Shown piece by piece: positions 26,016 to 36,102 of a stretch of DNA of 64,000 nucleotides (position 1 is its first letter; each line of letters starts with the position of its first letter). Source of the stretch: Nitrospirales bacterium (GTDB lineage: Bacteria > Nitrospirota > Nitrospiria > Nitrospirales > UBA8639); the NCBI GenBank assembly GCA_029261235.1, contig JAJDBS010000231.1:1-64000 (forward strand), written 5' to 3'. The notes under the pieces are model-generated. The model saw only the letters and a list, made by a program, of their open reading frames with translations. It was not told where the DNA came from and ran no database searches. A program made the position numbers and the translations under genes.

Positions 26016-26741
26016 TCACGGCGTTGGATATTCCACATTAACCGAAACTTCTCCACGCTCTGGAACCGTCACTTCTGTTTGTATCGTACCGAGGATTTCA
26101 TGCCAGATAGAGGCTTTCCACCGGCCTGGAGGTAAACCTTCAATGCGGAATTGCCCAGTTGCATCAGTGATGGCAAAAAACGGATGGTCAAAAGCAATCA
26201 AGTAGCCTTGCATAAACCTGTGCTTATCGCAGTTAACGGACATGAAACCCGGCTCAGTGACAAGTCTAGGAATCAATCTTCCATCTACCACCTGGGCAAC
26301 ATTGACAAACGTTCGTTTACCCATTCGAATATGAGTATTATGGAGCATAGGGTCCTCATTTCGGAGGTTGAGAATCTGGCCAACTCTGACCACACCTATT
26401 CGAGGGATGAAGGCACACCCTTTATTTGTGAGATCCTCAACACCACTGTCTCTCTCTACGGTAGGACTCTCGATTCCCTCGACGTTGATAACGACATCAC
26501 GAACTCCATGGGTGGATTCATCAACAATGAGAGGTTGAACCGTTACAGTTAACCCACAGATGTCGTGATCCTTATTGACGTTGAGTTGCTGAGCGGGCGG
26601 GATCGATCCATGAAAGGTCACGCGTCCCACAATAGTGGAACCTACTGAGTCCCCGAAACTTGGGCTCACCCAGAAAGCCATAATGGAACTAACAATAATG
26701 ACAGCAGTTGAGAGTAATCGCATGGGAGGAAACTTTTGCAT
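26016..26741 (-). CDS. Secreted cupredoxin-like protein with regulatory-domain tail
   Basis: About 241 aa with a signal peptide through SPSFGDS. Residues of about 30-165 look like a cupredoxin: a first His in PMLHNTHIR and a Cys-x2-His-x2-Met cluster in NCDKHRFMQGY, the usual ligand set of type I copper. The last 70 residues (FFAITDATGQFRIEGLPPGRWKASIWHE) form a carboxypeptidase-regulatory-like beta sandwich. Proteins of this shape are annotated as plastocyanin-like or methylamine-utilisation-like, and an electron carrier in the periplasm is plausible. ATG 26741 is preferred; TTG 26762 and ATG 26723 are possible. It lies downstream of the cytochrome and two-component genes on the same strand. 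Confidence 0.7.
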   Translation of the reverse strand: MQKFPPMRLLSTAVIIVSSIMAFWVSPSFGDSVGSTIVGRVTFHGSIPPAQQLNVNKDHDICGLTVTVQPLIVDESTHGVRDVVINVEGIESPTVERDSGVEDLTNKGCAFIPRIGVVRVGQILNLRNEDPMLHNTHIRMGKRTFVNVAQVVDGRLIPRLVTEPGFMSVNCDKHRFMQGYLIAFDHPFFAITDATGQFRIEGLPPGRWKASIWHEILGTIQTEVTVPERGEVSVNVEYPTP

Positions 26742-26838
26742 AGAGGCTTTCTTTTCTCCCAAGAAGAAGATGTTTCACCAGTCGTAATAGATATGAATAT
26801 GCACTCTTTACTAGACTGAGCCTGCAATCGGATGAATA

Positions 26839-27237
26839 TTACGATGGGTCTGTGGCACCAGAGGGGCTGCGCTCATTTTTTCCCCTCCGGATAATGCTTA
26901 AAAGCCGTGCAAGAAACTCATCATAATCAAAGGGCTTGGAGAGATAGTCGTCTGCCCCCAATTCAAGGCCTCGTACCCGATCTTCTACTGTTTCCCTGAC
27001 TGTCAGAAGTAGGACTGGAGTTCTGATATCCTGCTCCCTCAGATTCTTGAGGACCGTAAATCCATCAATAGTGGGAAGCAAGACATCAAGGACAATGGCA
27101 TCATAAGAATATTGCTTGGCCCATGAAAGGCCTTCTTCTCCTGTTGAGCTCACCTCCACTGTAAAATCATGTTTTTGTAAAAACTTGCATAAAATTTCAC
27201 AGAGAAGTCTATCATCTTCAACAACAAGGATCTTCAT
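26839..27237 (-). CDS. Response regulator, receiver domain only
   Basis: 132 aa. A CheY-like receiver with the acidic pair ED at 7-8, phospho-acceptor Asp51 (IVLDVLLP), Thr in LLTVRE and Lys in LSKPFDY. OmpR-type regulators continue with a winged-helix domain, but here the protein ends after a short polar tail (KNERSPSGATDPS), so it has no DNA-binding output. It starts 11 nt after the hybrid kinase on the same strand and is its likely phosphotransfer partner. Confidence 0.85.
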   Translation of the reverse strand: MKILVVEDDRLLCEILCKFLQKHDFTVEVSSTGEEGLSWAKQYSYDAIVLDVLLPTIDGFTVLKNLREQDIRTPVLLLTVRETVEDRVRGLELGADDYLSKPFDYDEFLARLLSIIRRGKNERSPSGATDPS

Positions 27238-27248
27238 AAGAATTTTTT

Positions 27249-29822
27249 CTATACCTCCCGGTTCCGTTCTAACTCTAATATTTGACAGACACGGTTGTAC
27301 TCAGCTTCGAGGTCACCCACACAATTCCCCAGGCCCTCCATGAGCTGGCCTCGGCCCTGCGCCTCCAGTTTGGCACAGAGTTCAGCCAGCACCATAGCCC
27401 CAATGTGTCCACAGGGACCCCCGAGCTTGTGTGCCTCCTGTTCCACCGCCTTCGCATCTCCACTCTCCACTGCCTGCCATAAAGCGGCAAGCCGCGTGGG
27501 CGATTCTCTCATAAATCGGTCGATGAGCCTACCGAGGAAGTCTGGATCGTCCTCACCGCCGATCGTGCGCAATGTTTCCAGAACCATTGAATCCACAGAA
27601 CTATCACTAGTCGAATGAGCATATAACTCTCCTTGAAGAGAACCCTCCGACCTCTGACTTTCCAGAAACGACGCAGTTTCCCGAGGAATCCACCGCCGCA
27701 GGACATCTTCTAACACCTGTAGCGTCACCGGTTTAGAAATATAATCGTCCATTCCTACCTGTAAGCATTTTTCACGTTCACCTGCTAGGGCATTGCACGT
27801 GAGAGCAACAATAGGAATACGATTGACCTCTTGCCTTTTTCCCTCTTCCTTGTCTTCACTCTGCCTCTCCAGTTCATGCTTTCGAATCTCCCTCGTCACT
27901 ACAAACCCATCAATTTCTGGCATCTGACAATCCATTAAGACAAGATCATAGGGTATGCCACTGAGTACCTTCATGGCTTCTGAGCCATTGTCGACAACAT
28001 CCGCATGATACCCCAATGTTTTCAACATCGCCGCGGCAACCTCTTGGTTCACCGCATCGTCCTCGACTACCAAGACGCGAGGCCACAGTTCTAACTCGCG
28101 ATGTTTCAGAGACGATTTCTTTTGGGAAAATGGAGACTCAACCTTCAGGGGCTGAGAAAGAGGCGTCAGTGACTTGACGAATAGCCGCATGGTAAACCAA
28201 AAGAGACTGCCCTTACCAAGCTCGCTCTCCACCTCAATTTGACCACCCATGAGCTCCACAAGCTGTTTGGAAATAGCGAGTCCAAGTCCCGTTCCCATAT
28301 ACTTCCGTGTGCTTGAACTATCTACCTGACTAAAGGGTTGAAAGAGGCGTTGTTGTTGATCAGGAGAGATCCCAATGCCCGTATCTCGTACGGAGATCCG
28401 CAATAATACCTCAGCAGAGGAATCAGGTGCAGACGGCGAAGGAGAAACATTGTTTTCGTCAATAGTAGCTGTGCTCTCTTCATCGATAGCTATCACCACT
28501 TGTCCTTCATCTGTGAACTTGATCGCATTCACCACCAAGTTGAATAAAATCTGGCGTAAACGGTTAGAGTCCCCCTTCACTTCCTTGGGAACGAATGGGT
28601 TGATCGCACAGACCAGCCCAATTCCCTTGCTTTGCGCTTGAGGAGTGAGCAACGTCACCACATCGTCCACAATAGTTTGCACATTAAAGTCACGCACCTC
28701 TATTTGAAGCTTGCCGGATTCCAACTTTGAGAATTGCAGGACGTCGTCAAGGACTGTAAGGAGTGCATGTGCAGAGCGATTGATGGTCTCGGCCTGCTTT
28801 CTTTGTTCAGATGTCAGCTGAGTTCTCAGTAGAATCTCGTTCATTCCCACGATCCCATTCATTGGGCTTCGAATTTCATGGCTCATCATCGCAAGAAACT
28901 CCGACTTAGCCCTGGTGCCCTCTAGAGCCTGGTCCCGTGCGATGGTCAATTCAACTGTTCTCTCTCGCACTTTCTGCTCCAATGAATTCAACAGTTCCTG
29001 TAAAGCATGTGATTGATTGTCCAGAAAGTCAGTGGCTTCGGAAATAAGGCCTGTGACCTGTTCGAATTCACCTTGGTGGGGATGAGCGCGGACATATCCA
29101 TCCTCCTTGCGAACCGTTCCAATCTCAAAAGGCTCAATTTTTTTTGATCCTCTATTCGTGCTCAGTGTTCCCTGGAGTTGCTCAAGAAAACCCCTCAACA
29201 AGGCAGAGACCTTTTTGAACGACAACTGTACCGCAAGAATGACCGCAATCATGAGAATTGTCGCGACCAATGACAGACGCAACATTACCAACAGAAGCTC
29301 CTGTTCGACACGGACCAAAGAAAATACAATACGAGTCCATGCGAGGATATCCTGTTCCTCCATCAGCGGTTCTACAATGACCAAGATCGGTGTGCTGTTA
29401 CCGTCCTGGCTGTATGTCACCACTTCTGCCTGCTGAGCTCTGGCTTCTAACCAGGAAGACTCGTTGAGCACAAGACCTATCCGATCCGTGTTTTTCGAGG
29501 CGATAATCATGTTTGTTGAATCAATGACATCAACCTGTAGGACATCAGGATCATCTAAATATTTGTTCATCGCTTCTTGAATGAGAAAGAGATTTTCTAG
29601 AACAGCAGGAGCACCAATCATGGCGAACACGCGGCTAAACGCAAGACCGCGCGCCTTAGCAGCCTCCCGAACCATCTCCCCCTGCGTATACACCATGAAA
29701 GCTGACCCAAGACCCATGATGAGTAAAATGACTGCGGCCAACTTTACTGTAAGCCGCAGGCTAAAACTGCCCTTCCACTTTGCGTGTAGCAACGAGAAAA
29801 ATGGTTTTTTGGTTGCCTGCAT
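27249..29822 (-). CDS. Hybrid sensor histidine kinase with receiver and Hpt domains
   Basis: 857 aa, BarA-like layout: membrane helices at about 26-45 and 183-202 around a small periplasmic sensor, coiled coil 265-300, HisKA with His315 ([12 protein letters not shown]), HATPase (420-545; NAIKFTD, DTGIGI, GTGLGL), receiver 582-712 with Asp631 ([14 protein letters not shown]), and a C-terminal Hpt with His798 (EQEAHKLGG). It can run an internal His-Asp-His phosphorelay and pass phosphate to the receiver-only protein downstream. It lies between redox genes (cytochromes upstream, cupredoxin downstream), hinting that it controls electron-transfer functions. Confidence 0.9.
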   Translation of the reverse strand: MQATKKPFFSLLHAKWKGSFSLRLTVKLAAVILLIMGLGSAFMVYTQGEMVREAAKARGLAFSRVFAMIGAPAVLENLFLIQEAMNKYLDDPDVLQVDVIDSTNMIIASKNTDRIGLVLNESSWLEARAQQAEVVTYSQDGNSTPILVIVEPLMEEQDILAWTRIVFSLVRVEQELLLVMLRLSLVATILMIAVILAVQLSFKKVSALLRGFLEQLQGTLSTNRGSKKIEPFEIGTVRKEDGYVRAHPHQGEFEQVTGLISEATDFLDNQSHALQELLNSLEQKVRERTVELTIARDQALEGTRAKSEFLAMMSHEIRSPMNGIVGMNEILLRTQLTSEQRKQAETINRSAHALLTVLDDVLQFSKLESGKLQIEVRDFNVQTIVDDVVTLLTPQAQSKGIGLVCAINPFVPKEVKGDSNRLRQILFNLVVNAIKFTDEGQVVIAIDEESTATIDENNVSPSPSAPDSSAEVLLRISVRDTGIGISPDQQQRLFQPFSQVDSSSTRKYMGTGLGLAISKQLVELMGGQIEVESELGKGSLFWFTMRLFVKSLTPLSQPLKVESPFSQKKSSLKHRELELWPRVLVVEDDAVNQEVAAAMLKTLGYHADVVDNGSEAMKVLSGIPYDLVLMDCQMPEIDGFVVTREIRKHELERQSEDKEEGKRQEVNRIPIVALTCNALAGEREKCLQVGMDDYISKPVTLQVLEDVLRRWIPRETASFLESQRSEGSLQGELYAHSTSDSSVDSMVLETLRTIGGEDDPDFLGRLIDRFMRESPTRLAALWQAVESGDAKAVEQEAHKLGGPCGHIGAMVLAELCAKLEAQGRGQLMEGLGNCVGDLEAEYNRVCQILELERNREV

Positions 29823-29993
29823 AGCACTTTTTTCTAGTAAAAAAATATCGTACGGCCCGATCCAATCAACAATGACATCCGGATTTTCCCAGAACAGTCG
29901 GCGTTCATTATTCCTATAGGAAATCCACCCATTATGAAACCCTTGAGATTAGCAAGTCTAGGAGGGTTTGCCGTATATGTCGGCCGATCAGAA

Positions 29994-30782
29994 TCACGGT
30001 CCTGACCCTTGAGACAGTGACAAAATGTAATGAACCAGGTGCCAGGCATCGTCTTCGTGTTGGGCAAAGGCATCAGCATAGGAAGGCATCGGCGTCCCGA
30101 TCAAACCCGTCATAAGGGTTCCAAAGATGTCGTGAGCGGCAGCACCATTTTTAAAGGAATAGGGATTTGTCAGGTCCAGATCTGTTGGCCTAATTGGCAT
30201 GCCAAGGTTATCTTTTAAATCCTGAGCCTCAAAGTCAGGAACATCCCCTCGCGCATTGTGTCCATGACAGGCATCGCACTCAAACTTGAAATAAACCTGC
30301 CGCCCTTGTTCAATGCTCTCTACAGTCAGCGGAACATTCTGGGTTCCTATTTGAAAGGTCTCAAGGGGTTTTTCATTGTGCCTCGAGTTAGTTGAATGCA
30401 ATGTCTTCACATAGGACACCACATGCCAACGGTCTTCCTCAGGCCATCCCACAAAGGGTGGCATATAGCCAGGCACACCATTGGTAATGATGCGAAATAG
30501 ATCCTCATCCGTATGAGATTTTCCTGAGGCAGTACTACGAAATTTGTACTGTCCGACTGTGAAATCACTCGCTCTTGGAGCCCAGTAGGAGGCTCCGAAA
30601 AAAGCGGCAGGTCCATCACCCTTTCCTTGCACACCATGACAAAAGATACAGCTACGATCATAAAGGATCTTGCCTCTGGCGATGATCTCCGGAGTGGGTT
30701 CGGTCTGAATCGCATGCACATTGCTCACGAGCAAACCACCTATAACAAGGATCACAGTCAAGAAATGAAATCGAAGTAGCAT
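29994..30782 (-). CDS. Diheme cytochrome c, periplasmic
   Basis: 262 aa with a signal peptide (through NVHAIQ). Two heme-binding motifs are CIFCH (Cys45, Cys48, His49) and CDACH (Cys169, Cys172, His173). Likely Met ligands are in VPGYMPPF (Met107) and GTPMPSYAD. ATG 30782 is preferred over TTG 30800 and lies 15 nt after the stop of the cytochrome-porin gene, so the pair is co-transcribed. It would accept electrons in the periplasm from the outer-membrane cytochrome and hand them to the respiratory chain; this is inferred from Cyc2-type systems. Confidence 0.85.
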   Translation of the reverse strand: MLLRFHFLTVILVIGGLLVSNVHAIQTEPTPEIIARGKILYDRSCIFCHGVQGKGDGPAAFFGASYWAPRASDFTVGQYKFRSTASGKSHTDEDLFRIITNGVPGYMPPFVGWPEEDRWHVVSYVKTLHSTNSRHNEKPLETFQIGTQNVPLTVESIEQGRQVYFKFECDACHGHNARGDVPDFEAQDLKDNLGMPIRPTDLDLTNPYSFKNGAAAHDIFGTLMTGLIGTPMPSYADAFAQHEDDAWHLVHYILSLSQGSGP

Positions 30783-30796
30783 CAGTTCTTCTTCTC

Positions 30797-32155
30797 TCAA
30801 AAGATCAGGTCTGCTCCTACCAGAAACGCATTTCGGAAATTTCGAGCGGGACTGACACCCCCCTCGGCTTTCCTCAAGTTGAAATCGTCCCGAATAAAGA
30901 GCGCGATGTTCGTGCGGAGATAGTATTTCGCTTGGAGAGCTAGCAGCGAATTACTTTTTCGCTGAGCAAGAAATCCTCCGGCGTCAAGATGGTCATATCG
31001 GATAGATAGGAGCAAGCGATCGGTTGCGAGTACGTCTGCTTCAACCGTGACTCCACTAGCCGTTGTATCAAAACCAGAGGCCAGGGCTTGAGGAAGGTCC
31101 GTTACCCGGTCAATGACATAGGCTCCATAGAGATCCACCATCTTGTATCTGACCGTTGCGGACACGCCATATTGACTCCAGCTCACATCTGAATTATTGA
31201 GTGCCACTTTGGCATTGTTGTTCCCAAAATAGGCAAACCCTGAGATATTGGCAGAAAAGAGGTCTGACTCGGCTTGGTCCAGCCGCACCATCACATACCA
31301 ATCTTTAGGATTATTGGAGTCGCCAAATGTCTCATTGGCGCCGTTGAGAATTCCAACTTGATACAAAAACCAATCTCCAAACGGGCGACCATGGACATCA
31401 ATCCCAACTTCATTGGGCGAATGAAAGAGGGAAGCCCGAAAAGGCGCAATCGGCGTCCCATCTCGTTCAAAGAGCCCAAAGAACTTGGCCGCAAACGCGT
31501 TAGAGGCCAGAGGAATCCGGTCCAGGACTCCAGAATTGACATCTGGACGAACAAAGTCCAACTGCTGCCGGAGAAGGGGGAATGACGAGTAAGCAGAAGG
31601 GTCGAACTTCCCGATTCGTAAGTGAGCCAGATTATGGAAACCTAGGTTATTGAGAGAGAAGTACCCACGTGCGATGTCTGTGTTTCCCGCAGGAAGATCA
31701 TGTGTCACGTCAACAAAGAACCCAACATTTGTGGTGAGCGTACCTCCAGTAAACAGTTGGAACGTCTCGGGCCATCCAAAATCAGTGCGATCTTCTGGAT
31801 TCCCTGGCACATCTGGCCCTGGACTCTTTCGCGCGAAGTTAAAATTCCGAAGGAAATTCCCACGGAGGCGGAAGGCCAGGTAATTTGTCACATCATCTAG
31901 CGTGAGATCTCCTAGCTGCTTCTTTCCGACTATGCCTCCGTCCTCGGTGCCAGGCATCTGGTACCCATTTTCGAGGAATCGTTCACCAAAGGTATTAAGA
32001 CGAGGAGGCCGAGTGTGACAGACCGTGCAATTTACCTTGTATTTACGGGCATAGGCAGGAATGGCTTGTGCTTCGGGTGGGGAGGGAAAAGAAGACACTG
32101 CTATGGCAAACACGGTTACTAAGCTGCCCAAGACTAACGGCCTAAACTGGTCCAT
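30797..32155 (-). CDS. Cyc2-like outer-membrane cytochrome-porin fusion
   Basis: 452 aa. After the signal peptide comes AIPAYARKYKVNCTVCHT with one CxxCH (Cys43, Cys46, His47), then PRLNTFGERFLENGY, then a beta-barrel of about 370 residues ending in FLVGADLIF. Size, single N-terminal heme and the PAYAR...CH...LNxFGxxF...GY pattern are those of Cyc2-type fused cytochrome-porins, which oxidise Fe(II) at the cell surface. Relatives with unknown donors also exist. ATG 32155 has AAGGGA upstream; TTG 32167 is the longer option. Confidence 0.72.
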   Translation of the reverse strand: MDQFRPLVLGSLVTVFAIAVSSFPSPPEAQAIPAYARKYKVNCTVCHTRPPRLNTFGERFLENGYQMPGTEDGGIVGKKQLGDLTLDDVTNYLAFRLRGNFLRNFNFARKSPGPDVPGNPEDRTDFGWPETFQLFTGGTLTTNVGFFVDVTHDLPAGNTDIARGYFSLNNLGFHNLAHLRIGKFDPSAYSSFPLLRQQLDFVRPDVNSGVLDRIPLASNAFAAKFFGLFERDGTPIAPFRASLFHSPNEVGIDVHGRPFGDWFLYQVGILNGANETFGDSNNPKDWYVMVRLDQAESDLFSANISGFAYFGNNNAKVALNNSDVSWSQYGVSATVRYKMVDLYGAYVIDRVTDLPQALASGFDTTASGVTVEADVLATDRLLLSIRYDHLDAGGFLAQRKSNSLLALQAKYYLRTNIALFIRDDFNLRKAEGGVSPARNFRNAFLVGADLIF

Positions 32156-32505
32156 GATTCCCTTCAAGCTGAATATAAAATTAATCGGAATATGCCTCCA
32201 GAGCGCGATATTATGACCAACTAGACAGCTCCTATCAAATCTTGCCGTTCGTCATTGGGAACTTTCGAGTCATCCCCCCTACCATTATTGAAGATCTAGG
32301 TGAATGCTGGTTTCACTTTTTGGATATATTGGAAACGGGGGTTTGGATCTAAAGTTCTCGAGCTGTTCTGATTCCAATTCCTAGAAACTAGAAATGTGTA
32401 GAGGATCGATGTATCCTTGTTCATATTGTCTTGCATAATCTACTCATAGGATGCATAAAATGAAAGAAATTTTTCCCATGCTAGAAACCTCTCCATAATA
32501 GTTCA
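32156..32505. other. Divergent intergenic region between cytochrome-porin and sensor kinase
   Basis: It must hold promoters for both directions. I see no 11-bp Pho-type repeats here and no clear consensus promoter, only AT-rich sequence, so control of both genes remains open. Confidence 0.35.
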
Positions 32506-34350
32506 ATGGGGTCATCATCGAAAACGAATCCCAAGTGGTATCTCGCATACTTCTTTCTAGCGGCGTTTGATATTCTGACCGTCTCGATAGGTCTGTACCT
32601 CAATCATACGATCATGAGCCTCTACACAAGGTCTGTGGAAGTTAACCGAGAATGGGCAGGTCGCCTTGGTCAATTGGCTGAACTTCGTGAGCTTGCCGGT
32701 GCCGTCAACGCTCCAGGCAACAATGTCTTTGATACACTCAATGTGGCCTCTGAATCAGCGAAAATGTCTGAAAAGTTTCGGCGATTTAAAGAAGACCTCG
32801 TATCTTTTCGTGATGGCCTGCATAAGGATCTCAGTGAACCAGAGGCAGAGCCACTTCTCAAGAACCTGAGCGCTATTGAATCGGCAATTAATGAGATGAC
32901 AGAAGAAGCCTCCCTGATCTTTTCCTACTTTACTCAAGATCAACCAGACGAGGCTGGGAAACACATGGCCACGATGGATCGCAAGTACGCTAAAGTCAAT
33001 GCCGCATTCGCTCAACTCAATGCAGCAATTCGGACTATACAGCAAGTACGCTTCGACCAGCAGAGGGAACGAGCAGTTTCCTTACAAAATTTTGAATACC
33101 TCATTGCGACCTTAATCGTGTTGATGGTATTTGGGGCGAGCGTGTATGGCCATCGAATCTACCGTCAGATGGGATCTGCCGCGCGGGAAAAAGAACAGTT
33201 TCTTCAGGAGCTTCAAGAAAAAGAAAACCGCTATCGCCTGCTTGTAGATGGTGTGAAGGACCACGCAAACATCATGCTGAATCCCAATGGATTCGTTGCC
33301 AGCTGGAATACCGGGGCCGAACGTTTGTATGGGTATCAGAGCAATGACATTTTGGGGCAGCCTTGCTCACGCCTCTACCCAAGCACAGATAGAGAGCAAC
33401 AGGGGAGGGTCGAGCGCCTGCTTCATGAAGTCGAGATCGCGGGTATCGCCGAAGAGGAGGGCTGGCACCTGCACATTGATGGATCGCGGTTTTGGGGGGA
33501 GGAAGTCATTACTGCCTTACGCCATGAATCTGGGGAACTTCAGGGTTTTTCCAAAGTGACACGCGATACCACCGAGCGCAAACGAGCACAGGAAGAACTC
33601 CAAGCAGCCAACGCAATGCTCCTGGAACTGGATCAAATGAAACAACAATTTTTTACAGACATCAGTCATGAGCTCAGAACACCCATCACCGTGATTCGTG
33701 GAGAGGCTGAAGTCACGCTTCGGGACAAAACCACGTCAATGGTCGAATACAAGACCACATTGGAACGGATTGTCATCTTGACCAATCACCTGAACAAGCT
33801 GGTTACCGATCTCTTTTTTCTGGCTCGATCGGAGTCAGGCATTATTCAAATGAACACACAAGACCTCTATCTCCATGAACTTCTCACCGAGGCCACCTCC
33901 GATGCTATCCACCTCGCTCAGAAAAATGGCATTACTATCAATTTCGACTCCCAAGTCTTCACCATGATGATACAGGCAGATCCCCAACGTTTACGCCAAA
34001 TGTTCATGATCATTTTCGATAATGCGGTCACGTATACAAAAGAGGGTGGGTCCATCGAAGTCTGCTCGGAACAGAATGGAAAACGCGCGACTGTGACCAT
34101 TTCGGATACGGGTATTGGGATTCCACCAATGAGTCTGAAGCACGTTTTTGAACGCTTATATCGAACTCCAGAATCAAGAGGCATGGCACCAAGTGGCACG
34201 GGGTTAGGACTTTCGATTGCCAAGTGGATCATCGAGGCCCATCAAGGAACCATCGCCATCTCGAGCACCCAGGGAACGGGGACTACCGTAAAAATCCTTC
34301 TTCCTCTCTTGCCACCCACGAGGACCTACGATGCGAATCCTCCTCATTGA
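32506..34350 (+). CDS. Membrane sensor histidine kinase with PAS domain
   Basis: 614 aa. Membrane helices at about 13-33 and 197-217 frame a mostly helical periplasmic domain (four-helix-bundle sensor type). PAS 240-358, HisKA with His388 (DISHELRTPITVIRGEAEVT), HATPase to about 600 (DTGIGIP, GTGLGLSIAKW). The last 20 nt overlap the start of the PhoB-like regulator, so these are a coupled pair. The kinase core is nearly identical in motif order and wording to 22128-24383. Together with the Pho-type arrays nearby, a PhoR-like role is likely. Confidence 0.9.
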   Translation: MGSSSKTNPKWYLAYFFLAAFDILTVSIGLYLNHTIMSLYTRSVEVNREWAGRLGQLAELRELAGAVNAPGNNVFDTLNVASESAKMSEKFRRFKEDLVSFRDGLHKDLSEPEAEPLLKNLSAIESAINEMTEEASLIFSYFTQDQPDEAGKHMATMDRKYAKVNAAFAQLNAAIRTIQQVRFDQQRERAVSLQNFEYLIATLIVLMVFGASVYGHRIYRQMGSAAREKEQFLQELQEKENRYRLLVDGVKDHANIMLNPNGFVASWNTGAERLYGYQSNDILGQPCSRLYPSTDREQQGRVERLLHEVEIAGIAEEEGWHLHIDGSRFWGEEVITALRHESGELQGFSKVTRDTTERKRAQEELQAANAMLLELDQMKQQFFTDISHELRTPITVIRGEAEVTLRDKTTSMVEYKTTLERIVILTNHLNKLVTDLFFLARSESGIIQMNTQDLYLHELLTEATSDAIHLAQKNGITINFDSQVFTMMIQADPQRLRQMFMIIFDNAVTYTKEGGSIEVCSEQNGKRATVTISDTGIGIPPMSLKHVFERLYRTPESRGMAPSGTGLGLSIAKWIIEAHQGTIAISSTQGTGTTVKILLPLLPPTRTYDANPPH

Positions 34351-34999
34351 AGACGAAGAACAAATTCGGAGATTCATCAAACGAGGTCTCGAAGCTGAGG
34401 GCTTTCAAATTGATGTCGCCCTTAATGGAGAAGAAGGTCTTGCCTTGGGACGAGAGAACTATAGCCTTATTCTCCTCGACCTCATGCTCCCTCTGAAAAG
34501 CGGAATTGAAGTCTGTCAGATTTTGCGAGACGATAAGATCACGACTCCCATACTCATGTTGACCGCTAAGGATGCCATTCAAGACAAAGTCGAAGGATTA
34601 CGGACTGGAGCCGATGATTACCTCACCAAACCCTTTGCATTTGAAGAGCTTCTCGCAAGGATCAAGGCTTTGCTTCGAAGATCCCCTTATCAAGAGACCA
34701 CATCCGAATTGCGAATAGCAGATTTATCGATGAATCTCGAAACACGGGAAGTGCGGCGGGGAGACAAACTGCTAAATTTAACGTCAAAGGAATTTGCGCT
34801 ACTGGAATACCTTATGTCTCGTCCTAACCGCCCCTTGAGCCGAACCATGATCCTTGAACAGGTCTGGGGTCAAAACCATGATCCACTCACCAATGTGGTC
34901 GATGTGTATATCCGCTATCTACGCAATAAAATAGACAAGGGGTGTCCACAGAAACTTATCCAGACGGTTCGCGATATCGGGTATAAGATTTCCGACTAA
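34331..34999 (+). CDS. OmpR/PhoB-family response regulator 1
   Basis: 222 aa. Receiver 1-118 with phospho-acceptor Asp50 (LILLDLMLP), LTAKD and LTKPFAF. Winged-helix DNA-binding domain 128-221 with LTSKEFALLEYLMSRP, RTMILEQVWG and VDVYIRYLRNKID. Its start lies inside the kinase gene, so it is co-translated with it. It is a close paralogue of 35214-35894, and either could bind the 11-bp TTCTCAT repeats. Confidence 0.92.
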   Translation: MRILLIEDEEQIRRFIKRGLEAEGFQIDVALNGEEGLALGRENYSLILLDLMLPLKSGIEVCQILRDDKITTPILMLTAKDAIQDKVEGLRTGADDYLTKPFAFEELLARIKALLRRSPYQETTSELRIADLSMNLETREVRRGDKLLNLTSKEFALLEYLMSRPNRPLSRTMILEQVWGQNHDPLTNVVDVYIRYLRNKIDKGCPQKLIQTVRDIGYKISD

Positions 35000-35015
35000 C
35001 CCTTTCCTCCCTTCC

Positions 35016-35045
35016 TTCTCCTCTCTTCTCTTCTCTTCTCTTCTC
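35016..35045. repeat. Pentanucleotide TTCTC simple repeat
   Basis: Five of six consecutive 5-nt units are TTCTC, the second (35021-35025) being CTCTC; the last four are perfect. It lies between the two regulator genes. Repeat-length change could alter spacing of a leader, but nothing shows function. Confidence 0.6.
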
Positions 35046-35213
35046 TTATCTACTCCGTCGTGTTTGACACGAAACTATCGAAATTTCAAAGATTTTTTCA
35101 TAGTTCCAGTACATTTCTTAATGATCTGGGGAAAAATCCATTTACTTTTTCCCAATTCCCACGTCTAACTCCTTAGTGGAAACACGAAATCCGAATGTAG
35201 GAAAAGTCCGCTT

Positions 35214-35894
35214 ATGAATATTCTCCTGATAGATGACGATCAACGCATTGTTAATTTTGTCAAACGAGGTTTGGAAGCCGAGGGTTATCATGTCGATGTC
35301 GCACTCAATGGGGAAGAAGGCCTCGAGTATGGAAGGAACCAGTACACCCTGATCATTCTTGACTTGCTCCTTCCCGGGATGAATGGCACGGAAGTCTGCC
35401 GGGCTTTGCGAAAAGACAAGATTCAGACTCCCATTTTAATGCTGACGGCACGGGATGGTCTCCAGGATAAAGTGGAAGGCTTGCAAACTGGAGCAGACGA
35501 TTATTTGACCAAACCGTTTGCCTTTGAAGAGTTACTTGCCCGTGTCCATGCACTCCACCGCAGAAACGCCTACCAAGACGTTCCCACGACACTCCATATA
35601 CAAGACCTTTGCCTCAACAAAGGCACACGCGAAGTCACACGGTCTGGCCAGCCCATTACTCTAACTGCCAAAGAGTATTGCCTATTGGAATATCTTATGT
35701 CCCACCCAGATCGCCCCCTAAGTCGAACCATGATTTTGGAACAGGTATGGGGTTACCACCACGATACGCTCACTAATGTTGTGGATGTCTATATTCGCTA
35801 TCTGCGGAATAAAGTCGACAAGGGGTTTCCACATAAACTCATTCATACGGTTCGTGATGTTGGGTACAAAATTTGTGGATTAGGCCTAGCGTAG
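35214..35894 (+). CDS. OmpR/PhoB-family response regulator 2
   Basis: 226 aa. Receiver with Asp50 (LIILDLLLPGMNG) and Lys in LTKPFAF; winged helix with LTAKEYCLLEYLMSHP, RTMILEQVWGYHHD and VDVYIRYLRNKVD. It is a tandem duplicate of regulator 1, separated by 214 nt with its own leader. No kinase follows it, so it may share the upstream kinase or serve the orphan kinase ending at 24383. Confidence 0.92.
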   Translation: MNILLIDDDQRIVNFVKRGLEAEGYHVDVALNGEEGLEYGRNQYTLIILDLLLPGMNGTEVCRALRKDKIQTPILMLTARDGLQDKVEGLQTGADDYLTKPFAFEELLARVHALHRRNAYQDVPTTLHIQDLCLNKGTREVTRSGQPITLTAKEYCLLEYLMSHPDRPLSRTMILEQVWGYHHDTLTNVVDVYIRYLRNKVDKGFPHKLIHTVRDVGYKICGLGLA

Positions 35895-35903
35895 AGGCCC
35901 TTT

Positions 35904-35957
35904 CTCATGAAATTTTAATGTTTTTCTCATTATTTTCTCATTTTTTTCTGTTAACCA
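35904..35957 (+). promoter_or_regulatory. Pho-box-like array 3, before a receiver-only regulator
   Basis: Units at exact 11-bp steps: CAT at 35906, AAT at 35917, CAT at 35928 and 35939. The TCTCATGAAATTTTAATG block is identical to one in the array at 2481-2498. At the expected -10 position (35952) the sequence is TAACCA, a weak match. It precedes 36103 by about 150 nt. Confidence 0.6.
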
Positions 35958-36102
35958 CCTGGAACCTCCTCTTTTTTTCTCTCTGGGTTAAGGGGTTCCC
36001 TCAATCGGGCTTTCTACAAAAAATATTTCCAGACTAGGCTCGCTCGTTCTTATTTTCATCGCAATGGTTCCATCACATTCGTTTCAGTATTGGTAATATG
36101 TA

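Noticed and set aside
35090-35213. Possible Pho-type array before the second PhoB-like regulator
   Set aside because: CAT-like triplets occur but not at 11-bp steps; no consistent array.
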